Positions 1-5,724 of a DNA stretch of 8,205 nt are shown here, in pieces. The translations under genes and the position numbers were made by a program. Where the stretch lies: contig CAYFJO010000464.1 in assembly GCA_964343305.1 (NCBI GenBank), forward strand, positions 1 to 8,205, in the 5' to 3' direction. Below the pieces are notes generated by a model, which did not search any database, was not told the DNA's origin, and was given only the letters and a program-made list of their open reading frames with translations. The stretch is from CAYFJO01 sp964343305. GTDB taxonomy: Bacteria > Planctomycetota > Planctomycetia > Pirellulales > Pirellulaceae. How positions within the stretch are numbered: position 1 is the first letter of the stretch; each line of letters opens with the position of its first letter.

Positions 1-69
1 GGGAGCGAGGTTCAGACAGGCCAGCAAGGCGAAAGCGACGAATCGAAACATGGGGTTCAGTGTTTTCAT
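1..69 (-). CDS. Start of an exported protein, probable lipoprotein (partial, runs off the left edge)
   Basis: Only the first 23 codons are inside the window. They read MKTLNPMFRFVAFALLACLN and then LAP: one lysine and one arginine, a hydrophobic core, and the tetrapeptide LLAC, which fits a lipobox with the cysteine at residue 18. This is a secretion signal, so the product is expected outside the cytoplasm or anchored to a membrane. The ATG lies 57 bases beyond the stop of the sulfatase remnant on the same strand, with a modest AGGA about 12 bases upstream. Sulfatase clusters in planctomycetes often contain several exported enzymes, so another sulfatase or a carbohydrate-active protein is possible, but nothing here shows the function. 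Signal peptidase I cleavage is the alternative to lipoprotein processing. Confidence 0.6.
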   Translation of the reverse strand, partial: MKTLNPMFRFVAFALLACLNLAP

Positions 70-126
70 GATGGGGTCTAATCCTATTCCAGTTGTTGGA
101 TCACTTGTTCGGCGAATATTTGAGTC

Positions 127-609
127 CTACGGCTTCGCCTTGTTCGCGTCGTTCCAGGTTTCCCACAGTTCTGTAAGCTCGTCGAGTTTTTCTGGACGGT
201 TCTTGGCCAGGTTGGTCATCTCGGTCGGATCTGTGGAAAGGTCGTAGAGTTCCCAGGGGGCATTGCCGAGACGAACCGCTTTGAGATTGCCCTGACGAAC
301 GGCCTTCGCTTTGCCGAATCTCCAGTAGAGTTCCTTGTGCGGGGCACGCTCCTTGCCGTGGAAAACCGGCAGCAAGGACTTGCCTGCCGGCGGCTTCGTT
401 ATTTGCCCGTTGATCTGTTTGGGGTACTCGGCGCCGGTGATGGCCATAAAGGTGGGCGTGATGTCGATGATGTGGCCGACTTGATCGGTCATGCCGGGTT
501 GGATGACGCCGGGCCAATGGGCAATGAACGGCGTGCGCGTGCCGCCCTGGCGCCCACTCTGGTCAAGACAGTCTCCGTCCCGGCTGAATGGCCACCCGTT
601 CTCGTACAA
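127..609 (-). pseudogene. C-terminal remnant of a secreted-type sulfatase
   Basis: About 160 residues match the C-terminal half of the formylglycine-dependent sulfatases (arylsulfatase/alkaline phosphatase superfamily), which hydrolyse sulfate esters, often on polysaccharides. Visible family signatures are GGTRTPFIAHWPG near residues 22-34, the stretch around HIIDITPTFMAITGAEYP, SLLPVFHGK, and the near-terminal LYDLSTDPTEMTNLA. The N-terminal half is absent, including the Cys/Ser-x-Pro-x-Arg site that becomes formylglycine and most metal ligands. A complete enzyme would be roughly 450-550 residues. The only start codon available is a TTG at 609, and the frame upstream meets a TGA at 643-645. 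A group II intron 5' end begins near 649 on the other strand, so the gene was probably cut by insertion or by later rearrangement. The product cannot be catalytic. The stop is TAG at 127-129. Confidence 0.85.
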
Positions 610-648
610 CGATCTCGAACGACTGAACGTCCATTCACTAACTCAACT

Positions 649-1622
649 GTGTGTCGCACGCCGATGCGCCATCAATCAGATTTGTTGATCGACCAGTCGG
701 GGCTGCGCAACTGCTCCGGGGCGATGTGCCCCGGTGGAGTTGGCAAATTGCGTTTGGCGCGTAGGTCGCGATCATTGCGCCAAGCAAGCTTGGGAAAGGA
801 GGATGAGATGTAAGGAAGCAGATCTGAAACCTTTCGTAGGAACCTTGCGGGTGGAAAGCCCGTCCGGTAGCGCTTGACCAGCGGCCGGAAGCGAGTCTTG
901 CGTGGTGGCGGGGTAACCCGTCCTGCGAAGCGTAGACAGCGAGTCCGAAAGCCATGTTATTGAGCTTCGAAAGACCATTCGTGGGAGCCTTTGCTGTTGA
1001 TTGACCAAGGGCCACGCTGCTGCACCGTCAAGGTCTGGTGTTGGCAGTCCTGCCGGAGTCGGATTGGATCATGTGCAAACGGACAATTGGGGTTCCCCAG
1101 GAACTTGGGAGCTCCTGTCGTTTCCTCGGCAGTATCCCGGCTGGAGATACCGGGTCAACAACTCCAGGCCTTGACGGCGCACTCGTCCGTCGAGGAGCGA
1201 ACGCAACGAGTGCAACCGAGGTACCGCCAAACGACGGCAACGGAGTGCGGTGGGACGAGCAGCAGGAAGTCATAGCGTCTTGATAGTACCGATGAAGCTG
1301 GCGAACAGCTCCCGGCTGGAGCCAGTGGAGGGAAGCGAGACGTCGAATCATGAACCGTTTTTGAGAAACACGACGAATGCATCGAAATTCGACTACCGTG
1401 TCCACGAAACAGAAACGGATCGCAGCGTTGGCGAATCAGTCGCCGCACATGGCGTTCACCTCGCTGGCCTATCTGATGGACGTCGACTGGTTAAAAGAAG
1501 CGTATCGACGCACCCGTAAGAACGGCGCGGTCGGTGTCGACGGAGTGACCGCGGTTGAATACGAACAGGACTTGGAGGGCAACCTCCAACGACTATTGGA
1601 CCGCGCGAAGTCTGGCACCTAC
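649..1622 (+). mobile_element. Group II intron, 5' fragment (domain I region plus start of the maturase gene)
   Basis: The segment begins with GTGTG at 649-653, which fits the GUGYG 5' consensus of group II introns. It continues with about 700 bases of hairpin-rich non-coding sequence before a maturase reading frame, the usual layout of bacterial group II introns. Structures visible by eye include a perfect 7-bp stem with a 5-base loop at 716-734 (CCGGGGC/GCCCCGG) and a CGGG-GTAA-CCCG hairpin with a GNRA-type loop near 907-920. No domain V-like hairpin or 3' AY end is seen, and the maturase homology stops at about 1622, so the 3' part is lost and the element cannot splice or move by itself. 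The exact 5' boundary is inferred from the consensus only, and the structural class was not assigned. Orientation is opposite to the adjacent sulfatase remnant. Confidence 0.75.
716..734 (+). other. Strong RNA hairpin within the intron 5' region
   Basis: CCGGGGC at 716-722 and GCCCCGG at 728-734 form a perfect 7-bp GC stem closed by the loop GATGT. It lies about 70 bases into the intron remnant and is best read as a helix of intron domain I. No T run follows, so it does not look like a terminator. Confidence 0.6.
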
Positions 1623-1790
1623 TGGTTCGGCGATTTTACTGTTCCGCCTCATACGAGCATTGAACAACGTGGCGTGTTGCGTCTGATTATCCACGACGGC
1701 CGAGAGGGGGACATCTTGCTCGATACAAAATGCGTCGACAGCGACGACCATAGCGTGATTCGATTCCACGGTTGTAGCCCACTCGGTTGA
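1377..1790 (+). pseudogene. ltrA: Group II intron reverse transcriptase/maturase, N-terminal remnant
   Basis: The first ~82 residues match the N-terminus of bacterial group II intron-encoded proteins: VSTKQKRIAALA, then MAFTSLAYLMDVDWLKEAYR, then RKNGAVGVDGVTAVEYE and LQRLLDRAKSGTY. These are the RT-0/RT-1 part of the reverse transcriptase. In intact relatives the last motif continues into a proline-rich stretch and an IPKGDG-type motif; here the sequence switches to unrelated residues from about 1623 and stops at TGA 1788-1790. The YADD catalytic motif, the thumb/X domain and any endonuclease domain are missing, against a usual length of over 400 residues. The ATG at 1377 has only a weak purine stretch before it, and a GTG at 1398 is an equally possible start because the family often begins near VSTKQ. 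The fragment cannot have reverse transcriptase activity. Confidence 0.85.
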
Positions 1791-1828
1791 GCCCGCGATT
1801 TTCAGTTGATCACGACCGGGAGAATTGC
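1623..1828. other. Unassigned junction sequence between intron remnant and dioxygenase ORF
   Basis: This stretch follows the point where maturase homology ends and precedes the preferred start of the dioxygenase-like gene. I recognise no gene in it. On the minus strand an open frame of 82 codons (1593-1841) crosses it with acceptable codon use but no family I know. It may be the remains of a third gene or the original upstream flank of the dioxygenase. Confidence 0.4.
1818..1822 (+). promoter_or_regulatory. Ribosome binding site favouring a TTG start at 1829
   Basis: GGGAG at 1818-1822 sits 6 bases before TTG at 1829. No comparable purine stretch precedes the more upstream TTG at 1787. Starting at 1829 gives a protein beginning MDLSFTKVGFLPEQDP, which resembles the short leader before the first conserved block in bacterial indoleamine 2,3-dioxygenase-like proteins. 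Confidence 0.5.
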
Positions 1829-2476
1829 TTGGACCTGTCATTTACCAAAGTCGGATTTCTTCCTGAGCAGGATCCGATTCGCAGTTTTGATCCGGACTCG
1901 GAGCTATCGATGCTCGATGAGTTGGGACACGATTTGCCAAGCCTACTTGAGCATTCGGACTTTCGAGATCGAGTGCGTCGACTAAAGATTCCAGCTTGGC
2001 CGGACGATCAACCCGCTGCCGCAACCCTGTCGCTGCTGCGGTTGTATTATGTACGCGTTGGGTTCTTGGCCTGGGCCTACATCAACCAGGTTGGCCAACC
2101 GCCGGCGAAGGTATTGCCGCACAACATCGCCATGCCTCTTTGTCACGCGTGTAAGCTGCTGGATCGCCCGCCGATTCTAAGCTACGACGGATACGCGCTG
2201 TTCAATTGGAGACGATTTGATCCCGACGGCCCCATCGCGCTGGACAACATCGACACGCTACAGAACTTCGTGCATCTGTATGACGAACATTGGTTCATTC
2301 TAGTCCACATCGAAATCGAATCGATCGCGGCCAGAATCATGGCAAGCATCAATCGCATTCAGTGTGCGATGGAATCGACGGACGAGGAGACGGTCAATAA
2401 CGAACTGACACAGATCGCACGAGCCGTTAGCGACGCATTCGCAAGTCTTGACGCGTTGCCTCTCCCACGATCTTGA
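1829..2476 (+). CDS. Truncated indoleamine 2,3-dioxygenase-like protein (N-terminal half)
   Basis: The 215-residue product matches the first half of the indoleamine 2,3-dioxygenase family, heme enzymes that open the indole ring of tryptophan in the first step of the kynurenine route. Recognisable blocks are GFLPEQDPIRSF near the start, LPHNIAMPLCHACKLL, then PPILSYDGYALFNWRRFDPD, and the stretch from LDNIDTLQNFVHLYDEHWF through LVHIEIESIAA. The family is about 400 residues; this one stops at TGA 2474-2476, shortly after a helix ending ASLDAL. The missing C-terminal half normally contains the HGW-type region and the proximal heme histidine, so a working dioxygenase is unlikely. No continuation was found in another frame downstream, where an unrelated minus-strand gene ends at 2508. 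The start is taken as TTG 1829 because of its ribosome binding site; TTG 1787 would add 14 residues. It may be a pseudogene or a surviving small domain. Confidence 0.7.
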   Translation: MDLSFTKVGFLPEQDPIRSFDPDSELSMLDELGHDLPSLLEHSDFRDRVRRLKIPAWPDDQPAAATLSLLRLYYVRVGFLAWAYINQVGQPPAKVLPHNIAMPLCHACKLLDRPPILSYDGYALFNWRRFDPDGPIALDNIDTLQNFVHLYDEHWFILVHIEIESIAARIMASINRIQCAMESTDEETVNNELTQIARAVSDAFASLDALPLPRS

Positions 2477-2507
2477 CGAAACACCGTCACTGACGTTGGC
2501 AGCCAAA

Positions 2508-2798
2508 TTAGTCGATCTCAGCCCACCGAGTTTCCAGTGGCGAAGCGGTTTCCATTTTAAACCCCTTCGCCGTCCATCCGGGCGGGATCGGCATGGTCAA
2601 CGTGTTGGCCTCACCCTTTCCGTTGGCGTGGGCGGCCGACGTCATTTCGAATTTGGGTTGCCCGTCGCGGTCGAACAGGCGGGCAACAATCTCGCCTTCG
2701 CCACCAGATTCACACTGAATTTGACCGCAGATAAATGTCGTATGGTGTTTCGTATTCGTGTATTCCAGTTCCAATACTTCGTCTACTTCCTCAAACAT
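2508..2798 (-). CDS. Conserved-looking hypothetical protein, 96 residues
   Basis: I do not recognise the family. The product starts MFEEVDEVLELEY and is hydrophilic, with no signal peptide or membrane span. It has alternating polar and hydrophobic stretches that suggest beta structure (for example HHTTFICGQIQCE and EIVARLFDRDGQPKFEM), two cysteines in FICGQIQCE at about residues 23-28, and the late motif IPPGWTAKGFKMETASPLET. The start is chosen at ATG 2798 because GAAAGGA lies 7 bases upstream. Further upstream the same frame runs into the coding sequence of the preceding gene. The TAG stop of that gene falls about 13 bases before this ATG, so the two are almost certainly co-transcribed and perhaps translationally coupled. 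Function is unknown. Confidence 0.75.
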   Translation of the reverse strand: MFEEVDEVLELEYTNTKHHTTFICGQIQCESGGEGEIVARLFDRDGQPKFEMTSAAHANGKGEANTLTMPIPPGWTAKGFKMETASPLETRWAEID

Positions 2799-2811
2799 GG
2801 GATCGTCCTTT

Positions 2812-3009
2812 CTATCGCGGCAGATAATAGGGAAATGCAAAGGCACTCGCCTCAAGCAAAACGTTCATCAACCAGAATAACGAAGCCGCCCCAACTCCAA
2901 CGGCCGCGAACATCACGCCGATCGAGATGATGAAATCGAGAACGGATTGATCCGTACCCGACGTATAATCATCCGCCGCAGGTCGCGAAGTTGAGGGCAA
3001 AGTTCTCAT
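2812..3009 (-). CDS. Small single-span membrane protein, 65 residues
   Basis: The product has a polar N-terminus (MRTLPSTSRPAADDYTSGTD) followed by one long hydrophobic segment at about residues 24-52, centred on FIISIGVMFAAVGVGAASLF, and a short aromatic tail ending FPYYLPR. This suggests a single transmembrane helix with a short cytoplasmic or periplasmic N-terminal arm; it is not a cleavable signal peptide in the usual position. ATG 3009 is preferred, with AGGCGG about 10 bases upstream; a TTG at 3054 would extend the protein by 15 residues. It is the first gene of a two-gene unit with the 96-residue protein. No family was recognised. Confidence 0.6.
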   Translation of the reverse strand: MRTLPSTSRPAADDYTSGTDQSVLDFIISIGVMFAAVGVGAASLFWLMNVLLEASAFAFPYYLPR

Positions 3010-3459
3010 GATTCGATGCCGCCTAACGTTTGATAATCCATCTTGATCAAACAATCATCGTTCGTGAATCAGCATGCAGACGAGTTTCAAGTCGTACGAA
3101 TTACGCACTGACCGTCAGGGCAATTCCTAGGTAATGCCGCGCGAGTGGACGACAAATCAACTTATGTCGAAACAGTTGCTTCACAGCAATTGATTTTTCG
3201 CGGCGCATGTGATAGTCCATATGAATAGCAAACCGCCTTGAACGGTTGCTGGTGCCAAGAGGTAAAAAAATATTGAATTAGTGCCGCCGTCAGCGAGACC
3301 ACGGGTGGAGCAAAATCAGCAAGACCTCTTTTGCAACAGCGGCTGAGCGAGGCGGTTTCTTTCTTGCGCGACAACCTCGAACGGGTATCTCGCTTTGAGT
3401 TTTTTGCTGTCCATTGTGCGGATGACGAAATAATTCTCATACAAGCGAGGCGCACAGAT
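3010..3459. promoter_or_regulatory. Divergent intergenic region of about 450 bases
   Basis: This spacer separates the minus-strand two-gene unit from the plus-strand receiver gene, so it should hold promoters for both directions. It is richer in A and T than the flanks, including a run of seven A around 3264-3270. A hairpin with a T run lies at 3173-3198. The open frame extending the receiver gene leftward to 3331 looks non-coding in character and lacks a ribosome binding site. No convincing sigma-70 promoter pair could be fixed by eye, and no RNA gene was recognised. Confidence 0.4.
3173..3198 (+). terminator. Possible weak intrinsic terminator or hairpin
   Basis: CAGTTGCT at 3173-3180 pairs with AGCAATTG at 3185-3192 (8 pairs, one of them G-T) around the loop TCAC, followed by ATTTTT at 3193-3198. 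The shape is that of a Rho-independent terminator on the plus strand, but the stem is weak and no plus-strand gene ends nearby. It could instead belong to an attenuator or a small RNA upstream of the receiver gene. Confidence 0.3.
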
Positions 3460-3933
3460 ATGCAGAGTATCCACATGTTAATTGCGGTGACCAGCGATTC
3501 AATTCGTAAGTGTGTTACGCAGGTACTTGGGGGAACGGACATTGATGTTGTGGCGATCGTAGCAACGAGCGAATCCGTGAAATGCTGGATACATAATCCT
3601 GACATCAATTTTGTGTTGCTGGAATCGCAATTGTTGGATGGCGACAGTTTGCCATTGGTGCACTCGATTGCGACCTCGAGACCCGAATTGCCGATTGTCA
3701 TGCTCTCGACGATCGACAGTCCGATTCGCGCCCTTCTCGCGGACGAGTGTGGAGTTAGTTCGTACTTGTCGAGTTTTGATAGGCACGAGTTACTGGCCGA
3801 GATTCGCCGACATCAATTGCCCCACCCCAGTTCGATTCTCAGGAGCAAGGACGACACTAGTAATTCGACCGGCAGTCATGGGGTTCCGTTACCACCCTGG
3901 CACAGTGGAAACAGCTCTTTCGAGCACTGTTAG
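3460..3933 (+). CDS. Degenerate response-regulator receiver (pseudo-receiver) protein
   Basis: Residues about 5-118 follow the CheY-like receiver pattern: strand LIAVTSDS, helix IRKCVTQVL, strand DVVAIVATS, then FVLLESQLLDGDSLPLV, LPIVMLSTIDSP, GVSSYLSSFDRHELLAEI. Receivers normally take a phosphate on an aspartate after the third strand (LLD); here that position is Glu55 (LLES). The acidic pair after strand one is reduced to the single Asp13, the switch Thr/Ser is Ser83, and the conserved lysine before the final helix is replaced by serine (YLSSFD, 104-105). The domain therefore should not be phosphorylated normally and may be locked in one state. The ~38-residue tail is Ser/Pro/His-rich with no recognisable output domain. 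ATG 3460 was chosen because the receiver begins there and GCGAGG lies upstream; ATG 3475 is possible. It is followed by a STAS gene on the same strand, which suggests a shared regulatory circuit. Confidence 0.7.
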   Translation: MQSIHMLIAVTSDSIRKCVTQVLGGTDIDVVAIVATSESVKCWIHNPDINFVLLESQLLDGDSLPLVHSIATSRPELPIVMLSTIDSPIRALLADECGVSSYLSSFDRHELLAEIRRHQLPHPSSILRSKDDTSNSTGSHGVPLPPWHSGNSSFEHC

Positions 3934-4145
3934 AGGAACGCTGGGTTTTCGATTTGTGAACCGCGTGGGGTCAGGTCAATTCCTATTTCAAATCCGGCAA
4001 ACGACGGATTGGCGCGTGCCCTGACAAGGTCTACTCTCATTCTTTCCCACGCGTACTAATTGAAATGGAATTGCGCCAGTGGAACTGACGTTGGCAGTTT
4101 TCTCCGCCGGCCGTTGGAAATGGCCACGGACGATGGAGAACGGCT

Positions 4146-4544
4146 GTGGACAATTTATGGACGGAAGAAGATCACTCAGTAACCGTCGTTCATCTCGCCG
4201 GCGAGTACGGTTCCGTTGATGTCCACTATCTCGCGCATGTAGAAGGGATGCTCTTTCGCGCGGCATCAGCATGCAAGCCGCCGTTGTTATTGCTCGACTT
4301 TCAACAGACCGACTACTTTGGGGCGGGATTCATCAGCGTTCTGCTTCGCACCTATGACCTGCTTATGCACCGTAGCGCTGGCGTGTTCGCGCTGTGCGGT
4401 TTGAATCCTGAGTTACAGAACGAAGTCGAGATCCTACGGCTTGACGATGTATGGCGGTTGTACGATTCATGCGATGAGGGGATCAGCAACGTGCAATCGA
4501 TGAGCTGCCGATTGCCAACTGACTTATCGTTCAAACGCAGCTAA
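4146..4544 (+). CDS. STAS-domain protein (anti-sigma factor antagonist-like), serine-less
   Basis: The 132-residue product has the STAS fold pattern of SpoIIAA-like anti-anti-sigma factors: strand VTVVHLAGEYGSVDV, helix HVEGMLFRAAS, strand LLLLDFQQTDYFGAGFISVLL, then a helix around TYDLLMHRSAG, strand VFALCGLNP and a last helix near ILRLDDVWRLYD. Such proteins bind a serine kinase/anti-sigma partner and are switched off by phosphorylation of a serine in the DSSG-type loop. Here that loop reads YFGAGF (residues 57-62), with no serine in the phospho position, so it may be permanently active or may serve a non-phosphorylated scaffold role. The start is a GTG with GGAG eight bases upstream. It lies 212 bases after the pseudo-receiver gene, and its 3' end overlaps the oppositely oriented STAS gene by 21 bases. 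Confidence 0.75.
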   Translation: MDNLWTEEDHSVTVVHLAGEYGSVDVHYLAHVEGMLFRAASACKPPLLLLDFQQTDYFGAGFISVLLRTYDLLMHRSAGVFALCGLNPELQNEVEILRLDDVWRLYDSCDEGISNVQSMSCRLPTDLSFKRS

Positions 4545-4928
4545 TGCGTCTCGTTCTGATTCATGAATCTCGAAAACGTTTTGTGCCAGTCGCAGCCGCC
4601 GGAAAACATCGAGAATGGATTCTGTCATCTCACACAGTTTTAACTTACCGCCCGCATCGCGGAGCCGGCGCTGTGCGGCAATCAAACATCCAATCGCAGC
4701 CGACGTAAGACTTGTAACACTCAAAAAGCTCACAAGGACCTTACTCGAATCCAGGCTATCCAGAAACGCCATTAACTCGCTTGCGAAATCATTCTCAACC
4801 GTGTAATCGATTTGCGTGGCCAATTCGATGATGGTAACTCCGTTCTGCTGGCGAATTGAAAACCACTTGTAGTTTTGGATCATGCCTTTCTGGCGGCAGA
4901 CGGTGCGCGCTTCCATCCGTTGTCGCAT
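4524..4928 (-). CDS. STAS-domain protein (anti-anti-sigma factor-like)
   Basis: From about residue 20 the protein follows the STAS pattern: strand VTIIELATQIDYTVE, helix FASELMAFLDSL, strand KVLVSFLSVTSLTSAAIGCLI, helix AAQRRLRDAGG, strand KLKLCEMTESI, helix LDVFRRLRLAQN and a C-terminal helix ESERDALAAFER. The loop of the regulatory serine reads LTSAAIG, so a serine is kept (Ser76 from the first ATG), in the form common in planctomycete paralogues. It probably acts in a partner-switching pathway with a serine kinase/anti-sigma factor that is not in this window. The start at ATG 4928 has AAGGGAG 12 bases upstream; ATG 4883 gives an N-terminus more like the family but has AAAGG almost touching the start codon. 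The gene converges on and overlaps the plus-strand STAS gene. Confidence 0.8.
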   Translation of the reverse strand: MRQRMEARTVCRQKGMIQNYKWFSIRQQNGVTIIELATQIDYTVENDFASELMAFLDSLDSSKVLVSFLSVTSLTSAAIGCLIAAQRRLRDAGGKLKLCEMTESILDVFRRLRLAQNVFEIHESERDALAAFER

Positions 4929-5015
4929 CGTCCACCGGCACTCCCTTAGAATGAGGGGACAAAGTACGTGGACTCCGGATTTATATGATCGCTGCCGTGC
5001 TAGAGATGATCAAAA

Positions 5016-5030
5016 TTGGCGGCGCGCCAA
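5016..5030 (-). terminator. Probable intrinsic terminator after the TerB-like gene
   Basis: Read on the minus strand, TTGGCG and CGCCAA pair around a CGC loop and are followed directly by TTTTG. This GC-rich stem plus T run lies about 115 bases beyond the stop of the TerB-like gene and ahead of the STAS gene on the same strand, so it could end the long stress-gene transcript. The T run is short, and the near-palindrome could alternatively be a protein binding site. Confidence 0.45.
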
Positions 5031-5144
5031 AACAGGACGTGTGGCAGGAATGGGAAGTGTTTTGGCCGGCCTTCAAATTCTTCGCGCCGACAAGTGGAAA
5101 GTCAACACGGCAATCTGTCGCGCAAGTCAGCCATTGTACGCAGT

Positions 5145-5714
5145 TCAATCGCGGTCAAAGGCCTTTTCGACTTCGCGCAGTATCGGGTCATGTACGGCCT
5201 CTGCATCGTGAAATCCATAAATGTCAGAAACTGCTTCTGCGACGTGCCGGGTGCGCGCTAGAATATCGTTTTTGAGGGACCGGCATGCCGATTCACTTGT
5301 GTTTTGACAGATGAAATGAACGTAGTCCTTCCATGCGGTTTGAAGCTTGGCATTAGGCTTGTGTTCCAGCCACGATTCAATGAGTTGATGACTTGCCGTG
5401 TCTCGTTCGTGGCCCGTGGAATGGGCGGCATCCAGAATCGCTTTTCGCTGCCGCCCGTCGATGTGCCCGTCGGCCCAGGCCACCCATACCAAGGGGAAAA
5501 GCGATAGTGCAAAGATTGTCTCGCTGCTGATGTTCAACTCGACCAATTCATCCAACACGGATTCGTCGTCGATTCCTGTGGCATCGGCTAACGCTTTGCG
5601 CCGCTTAACTAACTCCATATTTCGCCGTAATTGTTCAAGCAGCTCTTGGTCCACCCTGTGGAAGAATTCATATTCCAGAGCTTGTTCGCGGATGTGAAAG
5701 ATTTCTGTTGTCAT
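5145..5714 (-). CDS. TerB-like domain protein, 189 residues
   Basis: Residues about 60-188 resemble the all-helical TerB-like domain: IFALSLFPLVWVAWADGHIDGRQRKAILDAA, with the acidic AWADGHID signature at 79-86, then a helix around HQLIESWLEHKP and a C-terminal helix after ARTRHVAEAV, ending ILREVEKAF. TerB-family domains bind metal through acidic residues and occur in envelope-stress and tellurite-resistance systems, but many relatives are only known by fold. The N-terminal 60 residues are charged and helical (REQALEYEFFHRVDQELLEQ). No signal peptide or membrane span is present. The start ATG 5714 has GAGGG seven bases upstream, overlapping the TGA stop of the 80-residue gene, so translational coupling is likely. 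A tellurite-related role is not implied, and its own substrate or partner is unknown. Confidence 0.65.
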   Translation of the reverse strand: MTTEIFHIREQALEYEFFHRVDQELLEQLRRNMELVKRRKALADATGIDDESVLDELVELNISSETIFALSLFPLVWVAWADGHIDGRQRKAILDAAHSTGHERDTASHQLIESWLEHKPNAKLQTAWKDYVHFICQNTSESACRSLKNDILARTRHVAEAVSDIYGFHDAEAVHDPILREVEKAFDRD

Positions 5715-5724
5715 GAGGGTTCCC

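Noticed and set aside
735..745. AGTTGG as a possible exon-binding site pairing with the six bases before the intron (TCAACT)
   Set aside because: Pairing is possible with one G-T, but the position, about 90 bases into the intron, is too early for the usual exon-binding loop, and a six-base match is easily due to chance.
2448..2930. Plus-strand open frame of 160 codons after the dioxygenase fragment, considered as a frameshifted continuation
   Set aside because: No indoleamine dioxygenase C-terminal motif is found in it, and it runs antisense through the two small minus-strand genes, which have good start signals.
3331..3459. N-terminal extension of the receiver protein from an ATG at 3331
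   Set aside because: The 43 extra residues precede the natural first strand of the receiver, have no ribosome binding site, and the spacer is A/T-rich in the manner of a promoter region.
3162..3701. Long minus-strand open frame (179 codons) opposite the receiver gene
   Set aside because: It lies antisense to the receiver domain, whose fold pattern is clear on the plus strand. The composition, rich in Ser, Thr and Cys, is typical of a shadow frame.
3114..3985. Near-identical 16-base direct repeat GTCAGG(G/T)CAATTCCTA at 3114-3129 and 3970-3985, flanking the receiver gene
   Set aside because: With one mismatch in 16 bases, roughly one such pair is expected by chance in a window of this size. 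No insertion-sequence ends, inverted repeats or matching structure accompany it.
4985..5275. Plus-strand open frame starting MIAAVLEMIKIGGAPKQDVW
   Set aside because: It overlaps the 3' end of the TerB-like gene in antisense, has no clear ribosome binding site, crosses the terminator-like hairpin, and loses protein-like composition after about 30 residues.
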